A stretch of 64,000 bases of DNA from Lactifluus volemus (GCA_022376515.1 WTXI01000036.1:1-64000), one strand, 5' to 3'. Positions 1-10,064 are shown, counted from the first letter of the stretch. Made by a program: numbers and translations. The notes: generated from the sequence alone by a model not told the origin.

Positions 1-379
1 CAGACGCACTGAGTCAGTTCTTGAGTCATCAGAACTGACTCAGGTCCTTAGTCAATAGTCTTGACTTCGCTACTGTACTGTGACCTTTGTAGGATAGTTG
101 GTTGGCCCTCTGTACGCATAAATAGGGCCCTGTGGACGAGCTAAAGCCCCAGCTTCAGCTTCGTCTAGAATCGCAGTTCGTTGTTCCCTGCTCACACTCG
201 CATCGCATCTCCTCCTCTCTTCTTGTGAATCCCCTCTTCGTACCTTGATCTAGGTACTTTGCGCCACCATCAGACATCTGTGAACTTGTTCCATTTCCTC
301 TGGAACTAGCTCCCAGATGCCTGAACCCTAATATGAATGTGCTGCAAGAAGTAGTCCCCACTTCTCACACCATGTCCAC
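1..379 (+). repeat. Truncated LTR copy, family A
   Basis: This stretch matches 583-960 almost base for base: three TGA(C/G)TCA sites, then the TATA-like CATAAATAGGGCCC, then the region rich in TTCGTACCTTGATCTAGG. It breaks off at 379, where a second full-length copy begins with TGTTACGG. The left end lies outside the window. The missing 3' part of this copy is not found after 1314, so a simple nested insertion does not explain the junction; a deletion or LTR-LTR recombination is more likely. Confidence 0.85.
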
Positions 380-525
380 TGTTACGGTTATGCGGGCCGC
401 CCGGCCCATTTCTTACTGCTTTCTGTCTGATTTTCAACTTGTATTGTGACCTAGGATCCCTTTCCTTGGCCAGCCCCCTCTGTTCCGCTTCTAGGGGCTG
501 TGCGTTGCCGTTTTGGACGTGTATT

Positions 526-624
526 TGACTCAGGGATCATGACTCAAATCTTGAGTCAGCGTTCTTGACTCAGATCTTGAGTCAGACGCACTGAGTCAGT
601 TCTTGAGTCATCAGAACTGACTCA
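526..624 (+). promoter_or_regulatory. Array of eight bZIP (AP-1/Gcn4-type) sites in LTR U3
   Basis: Eight TGA(C/G)TCA heptamers start at 526, 540, 552, 566, 578, 592, 604 and 618. Intervals alternate 14, 12, 14, 12, 14, 12, 14 bp, so the unit is 26 bp with two sites. TGACTCA is the established core site of Gcn4/CPC1/AP-1 bZIP factors. The array ends about 75 bp before the TATA-like box, as expected for U3 enhancer elements. Function is inferred. Confidence 0.75.
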
Positions 625-698
625 GGTCCTTAGTCAATAGTCTTGACTTCGCTACTGTACTGTGACCTTTGTAGGATAGTTGGCTGGCCCTCTGTACG

Positions 699-706
699 CA
701 TAAATA
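699..706 (+). promoter_or_regulatory. TATA-like box of LTR family A
   Basis: CATAAATA, followed by GGGCCC, is conserved in all three copies of the LTR (also near 117 and, on the minus strand, near 8470). Its place downstream of the bZIP array and upstream of a long shared segment suits a U3/R promoter. Confidence 0.5.
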
Positions 707-1314
707 GGGCCCTGTAGACGAGCTAAAGCTTCAGCTTCAGCTTCGTCTAGAATCGCAGTTCATTGTCTCCTGCTCACACTCGCATCGCATCTTCCTCCTC
801 TACTTGTTCATCCCCTCTTCGTACCTTGATCTAGGTACCTCGCGCCACGATCAGACATCTGTGAACTTGTTCCATTTCCTCTGGAACTAGCTCCCAGACG
901 CCTGAACCCTAATACGAACGCGCTGAGAGAAGTAGTTCCCACTTCTCACACCGCGTCTGCCCTCGAACCTTAGTTCAACCTCCCACGAGTGTCCTTGGAA
1001 GGCGAGCATCCCTTGCGCTCCAATTACACTCGCGCCCGTGTTGCGGTTGAACCTACACATCGTCATCTATCTATCTGCCACCGTCTATCCCTTTTGGGAA
1101 CAGTAACTCCGACCATCGCGTGCGCCGGCCCGCTAGTCCGTCTCGCGCGATACAGACACCCAGAGTTCGCACAGTCAAGTCTACTCCCTGTGGGACCTTG
1201 CCTGTGTGTGCTAGAATCGACTATTTGGTGTTGCTAGTCTTGTCCGACTCGCCACAGCAAATAGCCAACCAGAACGGCGCTCACTTCGAGCCACGGTCCC
1301 TGCGAACCGTGACA

Positions 1315-1859
1315 CTTTTGGAGGGGCCCAGTCAACGATGCAAGGCGGAATACGTATACGGGCATCCCATTCTGTGTTGCAAGGTGAGGGAGCGGTAGGG
1401 GACGTATTACAAATTGGCACGCACCTTATCGCGACACCCACTCCACTGCGACACGTGCGCCCAAAGAGAACAAGTGCTGAGACTCTGTTCTGGAGTTGCC
1501 ATCCTCACCTCTAAGGAAGCAGACATCGTTCCGCATCTGGGCAAGAGATAGTTAGAGACAATCTTCGCCACATCTGGCTTGAGTTTGAGAGACAAGAGTG
1601 GATCCACTCACCCATCTCGCATGACAGGGCCCCCATCATGGGGGCAAACATGTAGTGGCCAAGCTCAGGGCCCATGTTGTGCCACTGTAGAGCCAACTGC
1701 GCCATCTTACCGGATGTTAGATTGAATCCATGGTAGGGCATCCCGCTGGTAAGTAAGTCAGCCTCCCTGAGAATCAAACAATCATATGTAATCATCATGA
1801 TTCAGGCTATGACTTGGAGCAAGGTGAGTACAGAGTTGCCAATACTGTAATTTGACTCT
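1315..1859. other. Gene-free stretch between two LTRs
   Basis: Only short ORFs on both strands, none with a recognisable domain. No primer-binding site or polypurine tract could be made out next to the LTR end at 1314. Possibly remnant internal transposon sequence. Confidence 0.4.
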
Positions 1860-1864
1860 GCAGC

Positions 1865-2344
1865 TGTCACGGTAACGTGACGTGACAGTCACAGGTGACC
1901 CTGACTCATCATTTTCCTTCTCTTACTCATCGATACGTTGGACAATTCTCTTGCCTTCTGTTAGCTTCCGTAGTGCTCCGGCCTGTTCCATATGCTTCCA
2001 TACATGTACAGGTACATCCCTGAACATTCCAGTATGACCCACCGTTCTAGTATATATATCCCTTGTACCTCTGAGACGAGCCTTAAGCTCGTTCTCCTGT
2101 AGAACTCAGGTAGTCGATACAGCGAGCAATACAAGTGGCTGTTCAGCCTTCTCTTCCCCTTCTCCTCTGAAAGACTGCTTCCTCTTTGAGTGAAGCCTCT
2201 GAAGACTTGCACGGACCACGCCACAGCCAAGTCTTCTACTCTTAGACTAGACCTTCGCGCCTTAGTCCCTGCGGCCGCTCCGTCGTTCCGCTTAGTCAGC
2301 ACGACTCAGAATCGAAACCATGCCACGGTGACCTGACCGTGACA
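1865..2344 (+). repeat. Solo LTR, family B, with target duplication
   Basis: A 480-bp unit begins TGTCACGG and ends CCGTGACA, a perfect 8-bp inverted terminal pair. It is flanked by the direct repeat GCAGC at 1860-1864 and 2345-2349. A TATA-like TAGTATATATATCCC lies near 2047-2061, so the LTR reads on the plus strand. No internal retrotransposon sequence lies between, which marks it as a solo LTR left by recombination. It shares the TGTYAC..GTGACA ends with family A but not its body. Confidence 0.85.
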
Positions 2345-2349
2345 GCAGC

Positions 2350-2695
2350 CAGGCTGCCAGAGGCGAGAGGAGGTGAATGACGGAAAGAGCACCCCCGGCG
2401 AGTTTCAGTACCAAGTTCAACCTGACTAATACACTCGTGACTTGTTAGAGTTCTCGTCAATTCTTCAAGTCAACACATAGCCCTACAGCCATATGCCATC
2501 CCATACACCCGTTCCCTGCTCCTTCCTCCACAGTCCACACACCGGAAAATATTCAGAAAGCATCCCAGTGTGATGTATCTACAAACCAGCTAGGCATCGA
2601 CTTTGGCTTGGTTCAATAAAGGGCCGTGATTTCCTGCCTTCTTGTCAGTCGTCCTCTTCTCACCATTTCGCACCTCACTCTCAGTTTTTCGGTCA
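2350..2695. other. Intergenic, nothing recognised
   Basis: Between the family B solo LTR and the peptidase fragment. No repeat or coding signal seen. Confidence 0.4.
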
Positions 2696-3088
2696 ATGTA
2701 TTGGCTTTCCGTGCTCTCTATCCTCACTGCAGTCTCTTTCGGCCTTGCCATTCCTGCAGTGTCACTCTGGGATGACATAAGAGTGAAGCACACGTGGGCC
2801 GCCACACCTGAGGAATGGGACTGCCTAGGTCACCCTCCTGCCGGCACTACGATTGACCTACGCATCGCTCTCAAGTCACACCAAGAGGATGCTTTGGTTA
2901 ATGTGCTCTACGAAGTAAGCGACCCCAAAGCATCTGAGGTACGTCTCTATTTCTTTTGCCATGTTCTCTTCCTCGTGGCTACCACAGGTGTCAAACCTGA
3001 GGTCGTGGCAAGCCTAAGTTGTGATAAGGACGTAGGAAATGAAGGGGTCGCAGACAACTTGCTGCAGCTCGAATTCCATACCAACTAG
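2696..3088 (+). pseudogene. Tripeptidyl-peptidase (sedolisin, S53) N-terminal fragment
   Basis: The ATG at 2696 opens a secretion signal (MYWLSVLSILTAVSFGLA), then a stretch matching the S53 pro-kumamolisin activation domain: WDDIRVKHTWAATPEEW, then GHPPAGTTIDLRIALK and LYEVSDPKASE. Family members are secreted acid tripeptidyl peptidases of 500-600 residues with a Ser-Glu-Asp catalytic triad. Here the match ends near 2938, exactly where an intron (GTACGT) usually follows, and the expected next exon (RYG.HLS) is absent. The reading frame stays open to 3088; a weak echo of the HLSK.EV helix may lie at PEVVASL. No catalytic domain follows in the next 2 kb. This is a broken gene within the repeat island. 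Confidence 0.7.
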
Positions 3089-3996
3089 TTAGCAATCCTG
3101 AGAAGCGTTGCCGAAGGTGAAAGGTCTGTTGGGAAGCCCTCCTTCATGCTGTAAGTACCCTAGTTACACTTGTCCTGAGATTGTTTAGGCAGCTCTGACC
3201 CCGTTGTTGGGCTGATGCCGCATTGTAGTTCCATGCACTAGATCGCAAGACGGACATTACCCTCGTGCTGCTTGCTGCGCCCTCTCACACAGGCAGGCTC
3301 TGTGCAGTCGCATCACAGGCGATTTGCCGTGACCTCAGGCTACTTGAATCATCCGATATGACGAGTATCCATTCTGCCCTTGCTGAAGTGGCTGCCCGGC
3401 ACCGTGCTTCACACTCACCATCACTTCTCGAGCAGTCCGAGCACACTTTGTTGTCCTTGTGTGTTTTTTAACAGAAAGCGTGTCTTGGCAGGGGCGGGAT
3501 CCCCGAACACATCGGTTGCACGTCGGTGCACCCCCGAAGGACGTCCACTTACCAGTCGGGTGACAGGAGGAGAGGTAGACCAGGGCCGTTGTACGGATTC
3601 AGCTGGTAGCTGGAGCGATGATGACAATGATGACATCTCCGGCTGTGCGAATTCTCGCTGACTCTCTTTGCCTTCGCCAATTCCCTCGATTACGGCCCTC
3701 ATCGCCGCGAGATCAAAGCCTGCGCATGCAGGTACGTCTGGCACAATATCGCCATCTACGTCACCAGTCCCCCGTTCGACGCCCTGACCAGGCAATGGCG
3801 ATGCCAACACCGGTGGTGTCTGAAGTTCACGCGGAGGCAAGTCATCGTCATCTCTTGCTTGTTCATTTGGCTTTTGACTTTGCCCCGGGGGGAGAGAGGG
3901 AGGTTGTGACGCTGACGTTGGCGTGCCTTGTGCGGACGGTTTCCCTCTTGTTGAAAACCAACCCTTCTTTGGGACCTCCCCTTCGGAGAGAAATCG
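3089..3996. other. No supported gene
   Basis: Two opposite-strand open frames overlap here (a 255-codon minus frame, 3421-4188, and shorter plus frames). The minus frame is Gly/Ser/Pro-rich with no domain I recognise. Probably composition-driven. Confidence 0.35.
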
Positions 3997-4509
3997 GTGG
4001 TCGACTCTAGCAGCAAGAAAGTTAAACGGAAACAGGCAACGCTCAAGACTCGCAAGTCTATCGGTTCTGGCCGATGCTCTGGTGGTGGTGGCGGTGACAA
4101 CGATGGTGACGACGATTTCATGCCCACTAAAAAAGCCGCCGCCACCAAAGCGTGCAAACCCATCGCCCCCGCTGGCAGCGGAGCCCACGCAAGACCAAAA
4201 GCAGCAACCAAAGTGTCGGACGACAAAATGAATGTTGATGACGACCCTCTACCACCTCCGCCAAAGAAGCGTGCCGCCGCCGCTGCTCCTCCGGCCAAGA
4301 AAGTGCCGCTCAAGTCCAAGTCGGACACTGTCTCGGACGTGGAAATGACAAGTGCTCCCGATCCACCACCACGTCCGAAGAAGGCACCGGCTGCTAGTAC
4401 TAGCGCGAAGAGCGAAGATCAGGATTCGGGGGATGACCTCGTGCGAGCGGCACTGGCAAAGGGCAAGGGCAAAGCCAAAGCTGCCGAAGCCACCAAACGC
4501 AAGTTGTGA
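3997..4509 (+). CDS. Lys/Ala/Pro-rich tail-like ORF, unrecognised
   Basis: 170 codons. The protein is low complexity: runs such as PPPPKKRAAAAAPPAKK, acidic patches (DDDF, DVEMTS) and the end KGKGKAKAAEATKRKL. This mix of basic and acidic segments resembles the disordered C-terminal tails of nuclear proteins; fungal DNA topoisomerase II tails look like this, but composition alone cannot assign it. No globular domain is present upstream, so if real it is a C-terminal fragment within the repeat island. An antisense frame covers part of it. Confidence 0.3.
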   Translation: MVDSSSKKVKRKQATLKTRKSIGSGRCSGGGGGDNDGDDDFMPTKKAAATKACKPIAPAGSGAHARPKAATKVSDDKMNVDDDPLPPPPKKRAAAAAPPAKKVPLKSKSDTVSDVEMTSAPDPPPRPKKAPAASTSAKSEDQDSGDDLVRAALAKGKGKAKAAEATKRKL

Positions 4510-5867
4510 GTGTGACGGGTCACCATCAAGCGGCAGCAATGGGTTGAGTTGCATGCGTGTATAGCTGTGCTCTGTGGCTTGCGTCATCGTATCGCACATT
4601 TACGGACGAACGTTCTCCTTGCCCAGGAGCGCGTGGCACTTGCCCATGAACGGGAGCTCACGCGCAGGGAGCGCATCGCGCTGATTCAACGTAACTATAA
4701 TCTCATCTTGTTTGTAGGTTTTTTTGACTCTATTTGTACTTGCTTGTTGTATTTGCAATTGTAAGATTTTGTACAAAGTGCGTGAAAATGTGAGCAGTTA
4801 AAACTTAAAGCGGAATTAAGTGGAATTAAGCAAAATTAAGACAGGTTCATCACAAAGTAGGTTTTCAAACAGGTGCTTAAACTTCCTTACTATTTGCTTT
4901 GGTTCTTGATTATGCTTAGTCTGCTTAATTCAAAGTAATTCTCTTAATCTTGCTTGAGACGATTTTAGTGCGCAGAAAATAAGCAGAAAATAAGCAGAAT
5001 TTTTTTTCCTTAGTGTCCTTAGTGTACTTAATTCTCCTTATCAAAAAATAAGGAGGTCTAAGCAAAGCTAAGTGAAATTAAGTAACCTTAACTTTTACTG
5101 ATGTAAAGACTTACAATTGTCGTAGTCATAAAACCTCACAGGTTAGATAGAAAATAGTAGTGTTTCTCTTTCACGCGCTGAGTCATAAAACCTCACAATA
5201 CCTTGACACAAGCTGAAGTTCGAGCCTACGGCTCGAGTCACTCGCCAGTTCCTGGCTCGTGCCTCTCACCTCCGGCCCGAACTCCAGCTTGTTGGGGGCT
5301 GCGCCCCCAAACCCCCACTTGCGTCTCAAAATTAAGTCTTTAAAAGTTATATTATTGTAACACAGTGATAATTTGATAAATGAGAAGAAATAAAGCCTAG
5401 TAACCCTTATTATATTATTTTTGTTTCTCTTCAGCTCAAATTGCCCAAATTGTCTCATATTAGCATCATTCAAATTTCAACTTTAAAAATTTTAACTTTA
5501 TCTTTTCAATAGCAGAGGTAGTAGTGATGCTAAGACAGAGAGGGTAAGAATGTAAAAGGACAGGTGATGGTGGAAATAAAAAGGAAAAATATGTAAAGAT
5601 AAAGAGTAAGGTAGTGAGCTCAGGCTTGATACTGGATGTATAGTAACAGAATAAAGAGAAAATTGAACATTAGAAAATCCTGAAAGTGCTTAATAATGCT
5701 TAATTTCATGTGAGAAGAAGGCACATTAGAAGGTGCAGGTGGGGGAGAAAGCAGGAGAAAGCATAAAGGTGTAGAAGGAGCAGAGGCAGAGGTACAGAAG
5801 GAAAGGAAGGTGGAGAAGAAGGTGGAGGTAGAGAAAGTGGGAAAGGAAAGACTGTGAATTAGTGGAA
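4510..5867. other. AT-rich gene-free stretch with short direct repeats
   Basis: A/T-rich, with many TTAAG and AATTAAG motifs at 4800-5100. AGTCATAAAACCTCACA (17 bp) occurs twice, at 5124-5140 and 5181-5197. From 5700 to 5865 the plus strand becomes strongly purine-rich (GAAGG/GGAGAA), leading into the minisatellite. No protein-coding signal. Confidence 0.5.
5208..5310. repeat. GC-rich double hairpin in AT-rich context
   Basis: ACAAGCTGAAGTTCG (5208-5222) is an inverted copy of CGAACTCCAGCTTGT (5278-5292), one mismatch in 15. An inner palindrome GAGCCTACGGCTC sits at 5222-5234. Directly abutting is TTGGGGGCTGCGCCCCCAA (5292-5310), an 8-bp perfect stem with a 3-nt loop. GC-rich hairpins like this are common in mobile GC clusters of fungal organelle DNA and in some DNA transposon ends; no target duplication was found. 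Confidence 0.6.
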
Positions 5868-7210
5868 AGCGCAGAGTGGGAGCGCAGAGCGGGAGCGCAG
5901 AGCGGGAGCGCAGAGCGGGAGCGCAGAGCGGGAGCGCAGAGCGGGAGCGCAGAGCGGGAGCGCAGAGCGGGAGCGCAGAGCGGGAGCGCAGAGCGGGAGC
6001 GCAGAGCGGGAGCGCAGAGCGGGAGCGCAGAGCGGGAGCGCAGAGCGGGAGCGCAGAGCGGGAGCGCAGAGCGGGAGCGCAGAGCGGGAGCGCAGAGCGG
6101 GAGCGCAGAGCGGGAGCGCAGAGCGGGAGCGCAGAGCGGGAGCGCAGAGCGGGAGCGCAGAGCGGAGCGCAGAGCGGGAGCGCAGAGCGGGAGCGCAGAG
6201 CGGGAGCGCAGAGCGGGAGCGCAGAGCGGGAGCGCAGAGCGGGAGCGCAGAGCGGGAGCGCAGAGCGGGAGCGCAGAGCGGGAGCGCAGAGCGGGAGCGC
6301 AGAGCGGGAGCGCAGAGCGGGAGCGCAGAGCGGGAGCGCAGAGCGGGAGCGCAGAGCGGGAGCGCAGAGCGGGAGCGCAGAGCGGGAGCGCAGAGCGGGA
6401 GCGCAGAGCGGGAGCGCAGAGCGGGAGCGCAGAGCGGGAGCGCAGAGCGGGAGCGCAGAGCGGGAGCGCAGAGCGGGAGCGCAGAGCGGGAGCGCAGAGC
6501 GGGAGCGCAGAGCGGGAGCGCAGAGCGGGAGCGCAGAGCGGGAGCGCAGAGCGGGAGCGCAGAGCGGGGAGCGCAGAGCGGGAGCGCAGAGCGGGAGCGC
6601 AGAGCGGGAGCGCAGAGCGGGAGCGCAGAGGGGGGGGGGCGGGAGCGCAGAGCGGGGAGCGCAGAGCGGGAGCGCAGAGCGGGAGCGCAGAGCGGGAGCG
6701 CAGAGCGGGAGCGCAGAGCGGGAGCGCAGAGCGGGAGCGCAGAGCGGGAGCGCAGAGCGGGAGCGCAGAGCGGGAGCGCAGAGCGGGAGCGCAGAGCGGG
6801 AGCGCAGAGCGGGAGCGCAGAGCGGGAGCGCAGAGCGGGAGCGCAGAGCGGGAGCGCAGAGCGGGAGCGCAGAGCGGGAGCGCAGAGCGGGAGCGCAGAG
6901 CGGGAGCGCAGAGCGGGAGCGCAGAGCGGGAGCGCAGAGCGGGAGCGCAGAGCGGGAGCGCAGAGCGGGAGCGCAGAGCGGGAGCGCAGAGCGGGAGCGC
7001 AGAGCGGGAGCGCAGAGCGGGAGCGCAGAGCGGGAGCGCAGAGCGGGAGCGCAGAGCGGGAGCGCAGAGCGGCAGAGCGGGAGCGCAGAGCGGGAGCGCA
7101 GAGCGGGAGCGCAGAGCGGGAGCGCAGAGCGGGAGCGCAGAGCGGGAGCGCAGAGCGGGAGCGCAGAGCAGGAGCGCAGAGCAGGAGCACAGAGCGGGAG
7201 CACAAAGCTG
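5868..7210 (+). repeat. 13-bp minisatellite, about 100 copies
   Basis: The unit AGCGGGAGCGCAG is repeated head to tail for about 1.34 kb. Internal units are almost all identical. Variants are a 12-bp unit near 6162, 14-bp units near 6568 and 6653, a G-run expansion at 6629-6640, and a shortened unit near 7068. Units at both edges are degenerate (AGAGTGGG at the start; GAGCAGG, GCACAGAGC and GCACAAAGC at the end), as expected when slippage or unequal exchange homogenises the core. The plus strand has no T within the unit (7 G, 3 C, 3 A). Since 13 is not a multiple of 3 and the unit has no stop in any frame, long ORFs appear in several frames; they are artefacts. Confidence 0.95.
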
Positions 7211-7922
7211 ATAGCCCCTCTACCTCCCTTTCACCATTGCTCTTACCACACATATATACACTTACCCAGCATCCCAGGCCACCTCTCCCTCACCTTCTAC
7301 CATATACATTCACTGTAAATATGTATGTTCACATAGCTAAGCATGTCCTTGTTTTATGTAAAGTAGCAAATGTACATTGCTATATAAATCAGATTCAGAT
7401 GTTAGTGTACAGATTAATTTACATGTGAAATAATCTTTCTTTTGCAGGTGAAAAAGGCCTTGTCAAAAAGGTGTTCAATTTTTACAGCCAGTAGGTGTGC
7501 ATGTTGCTTGGCAAGGGCCCTCCTTTAAAGAAAAAGTGAGAATAAGTCGAAATTGTGGTGTTTTTTGCCATAAGTGTGAGTTATCCAGCAGGAAAAAAGA
7601 AGAAAAAGTCGAAATTGTGGTTTTCTTGAGCAATAAGTGTGAGTTATTGTGCTTAGTCACATCTCCTTCCCTTTACGACCTTTTGAGCCATTAGTCAGCT
7701 TTCCTTCCTTTTTGGGCTCGTAAAGCAGAGTGGATTCTGCTGACTAACAGTGACTAAGCAACGACCCATTTCGGGCGGACTAAGGATTATATTATGGATG
7801 ATAATCTTATTATCATCAGGGATTGTTATCCCAAGTTATTATCAACCAATCCCTGGTCAAAATAATATTATTATACAAATATATTACAAGGGATGACAAG
7901 GGATTGCAATAACTTGCTAAAT
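7211..7922. other. Gene-free AT-rich spacer with local duplications
   Basis: GTCGAAATTGTGG occurs at 7546-7558 and 7608-7620, and ATAAGTGTGAGTTAT at 7570-7584 and 7633-7647, giving a diverged 62-bp tandem duplication. TTAGTCAGC (near 7691) faces GCTGACTAA (near 7739) as an inverted pair. 7780-7920 is very AT-rich with GGGATTG and AATCCC echoes. No gene seen. Confidence 0.5.
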
Positions 7923-7927
7923 AAGAT

Positions 7928-8801
7928 TGTCACGGTTCACAGGGACCGTGGCTCGGAGTGAGCTTCAATTAATCAATAGAGGACGCGCAGGCGAGTTCCT
8001 GTGAAGGATAGACTTGACTGTGCGAACTCTCGGTTCTGTATCACGTGAGGTGGGTAGTACGGGCCAGCGCACGCGATGGTCGGAGTTACCGTTCCCAAAG
8101 AGGATAGATGGTGGCAGATGGACGAAGGACAATCTGTAAGTTCAACCGCAATGCGGGCGCGAGTGTAATTGGAGCGCAAGGGATGCTCGCCTTCCAAGGA
8201 CACTCGTGGGAGGTTGAACTAAGGTTCTAGGGCGGACGCGGAGTGAGAAGTGGGGACTACTTCTCACAACGCATTCGTATTAGGGTTCAGGCGTCTGGGA
8301 ACTGGTTTCACGGAAATGGAACAAGTTCACAGATGTCTGATCGTGGCGCGAAGTACCTAGATCAAGGTACGAAGAGAGGATTCACAAGAAGAGAGGGAGA
8401 TTGAGTGTCAAGCGAACAACTGCTGTGATTCTGGACGAAGCTGAAGCTGGGGCTTTAGCTCGTCCATAGGGCCCTATTTATGCGTACAGAGGGCCAGCCA
8501 ACTATCCTACAAAGGTTACAGTAAAGTAGTGAAGTCAAGACCATTGACTAAGGACCTGAGTCAGTTCTGATGACTCAAGAACTGACTCAGTGTGTCTGAC
8601 TCAAGATCTGAGTCAAGAACGCTGACTCAAGATTTGAGTCATGATCCCTGAGTCAAATACACGTCCAAAATAGCGATGCACAGCCCCTAGAAGACAAACA
8701 GAGGGGGCTGGCCAAGGAAAGGGGTCCTAGGTTGTAGCACAAGTCAAAAAATAGACGGAAAACAAAGAGAAATGGGCCGGACGGCCCGCATAACTGTAAC
8801 A
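7928..8801 (-). repeat. Solo LTR, family A, with target duplication
   Basis: An 874-bp copy of the LTR at 380-1314 on the minus strand, starting TGTTACAG (at 8801) and ending ..GTGACA (at 7928). The direct repeat AAGAT flanks it at 7923-7927 and 8802-8806. Intact ends plus a 5-bp duplication and no internal sequence make this a solo LTR. The bZIP-site array (8557-8655), TATA-like box and GGGCCC are all conserved. Confidence 0.92.
8557..8655 (-). promoter_or_regulatory. Conserved bZIP-site array in the second LTR copy
   Basis: TGA(C/G)TCA heptamers start at 8557, 8571, 8583, 8597, 8609, 8623, 8635 and 8649, the same eight sites and the same 14/12 alternation as at 526-624. Spacer bases differ between the copies while the heptamers are kept, which suggests selection on the sites. 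Confidence 0.75.
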
Positions 8802-8806
8802 AAGAT

Positions 8807-10064
8807 TGTATGATAACCCCTTGTCATACCTTTTTACTGAAGTTTCTGTGATGCAGTTGCCTCACTGACCAAAAGGTCTGTCCAAAGAGTGGAATGCTAA
8901 CTTCCATGTTTTGATCCTCACCATGTCCATAATCATTCCGTGGGTGTCTCGCTTCACTATACAGAATATCGATTTGCTGGTACTAGTATTGAACACCGTA
9001 ATCACATATTCATTTCCGGAGCGGTGGGTCTACGCCTTGGTCCACGCTCTCCCCTTTGTTGTGGCATGTTTTTTCTTCGATGTCTAGCTCGTTTCCACGC
9101 CGATTTCTCCCATTAGACAATTCTTATGTCCTTCCTTGACTTTTCCTGTGGTAGAGGTCGCTTCGGAGTCTTCGTTTTCGCGTAATATCCAAGCTTAGTG
9201 CGGCGAATGCACACGCCATTACCTCGAAGACTCGGAGACGGCGACCACGGAGATGAAAATTGGCCAAATGTCCCCAACTGAAGGTCATGGTGCATGTGGC
9301 TTCATCGTTTCACACCAGGATAACAATGCTTGTCCCACTGAATGTACACGTTCCTCATCATCAACGTTTTCTGCTGCAACTCAAATTCCGACCATAGCGA
9401 CTTGAAGACGATCGGTTTGACCTGTAAAGCCGTGTGCGGAGCAACACAGGGTGACAGGGACCCACGGTCAAAGTGTCTTTTCAAACTCCCGACTCGGATG
9501 ATCCATCTTTCTGGACAAATATACTGGTGGTCAAGTTGTACCAGTGCTTATGGGCTCTCACGTTAATTCGTTGTCAAGCTGCAACTCTCCTGCATGGGCG
9601 CTGTTACTCTACAGATGGACTGTGAGCCTCCTATCTGCACCTCTTTGGGGTGCGCTACAGTGGTAGTAGCTATTTCAACGTGTGATGAAATCCCCATCTT
9701 CACTATTTGGGTCAAGATAAACGTTTTCACTATTCATATGATGGAAGAGTGCAGGCATGTTGTCCGACAGGGAAACTGATATTTCACATTATTATGTAGC
9801 GGCAAACGCCGTGAGATTCGAATCCTCGATGCGAGAGAGGTGATGTACGTGATAGCATTACCCTATTTGCCACGCCGTGCCAACGTGGCCGTCTCACACC
9901 ATACCCATAGTGACAACGTTCTTCCTGCATTTTTGCACTTACTTGAACTAGTTCCCGTCATGAATGCATCTCTGTTACTCCCCCACCTTGCTTCAGACTC
10001 AGAGGCTGAGACGGTGAGACCCCACCCCACATTTTAACTTTAATTCGTCACCAACTCGAACGCT
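8807..10064. other. No supported gene
   Basis: Only short ORFs. A minus-strand frame from 9484 to 9113 is open except for one stop and looks mildly coding-like, but I recognise no family. No tRNA: a TTCGAATCC-like loop at 9816 has no supporting stems. Confidence 0.35.

Larger units (their letters stand above)
380..1314 (+). repeat. LTR of retrotransposon, family A
   Basis: About 935 bp, starting TGTTACGG and ending CCGTGACA, with the TG..CA termini of an LTR. It matches the solo LTR at 7928-8801 in inverted orientation. It contains an upstream bZIP-site array, a TATA-like box near 699-706, and downstream sequence that would be transcribed. The flanking pentamers (TCCAC at 375-379, CTTTT at 1315-1319) differ, so there is no target duplication and the copy is recombined or has lost a flank. 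Short ORFs inside it also occur in the other copy and are shadows of the repeat. No reverse transcriptase, integrase or Gag is visible. Confidence 0.85.

Noticed and set aside
989..1398. Short ORFs inside the LTR, shared with 7973-8203
   Set aside because: They recur only because the LTR is repeated; no stop-free selection and no known product.
1315..1860. Retrotransposon internal region after the LTR
   Set aside because: No reverse transcriptase, protease, RNase H, integrase or convincing primer-binding site.
3421..4188. 255-codon minus-strand ORF
   Set aside because: Overlaps a plus-strand frame of similar quality, is low complexity, and shows no domain; open frames here follow from GC-rich triplets.
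5868..7210. CRISPR-like array
   Set aside because: Direct head-to-tail repeats without spacers, in a eukaryotic genome.
5620..7318. Long ORFs of 450-527 codons in several frames over the minisatellite
   Set aside because: The 13-bp unit has no stop in any frame, so all frames stay open by default; the proteins are the same 13-residue pattern in shifted frames.
9800..9830. tRNA-like T-loop (ATTCGAATCCTC)
   Set aside because: No matching T-stem, anticodon arm or acceptor stem on either strand.
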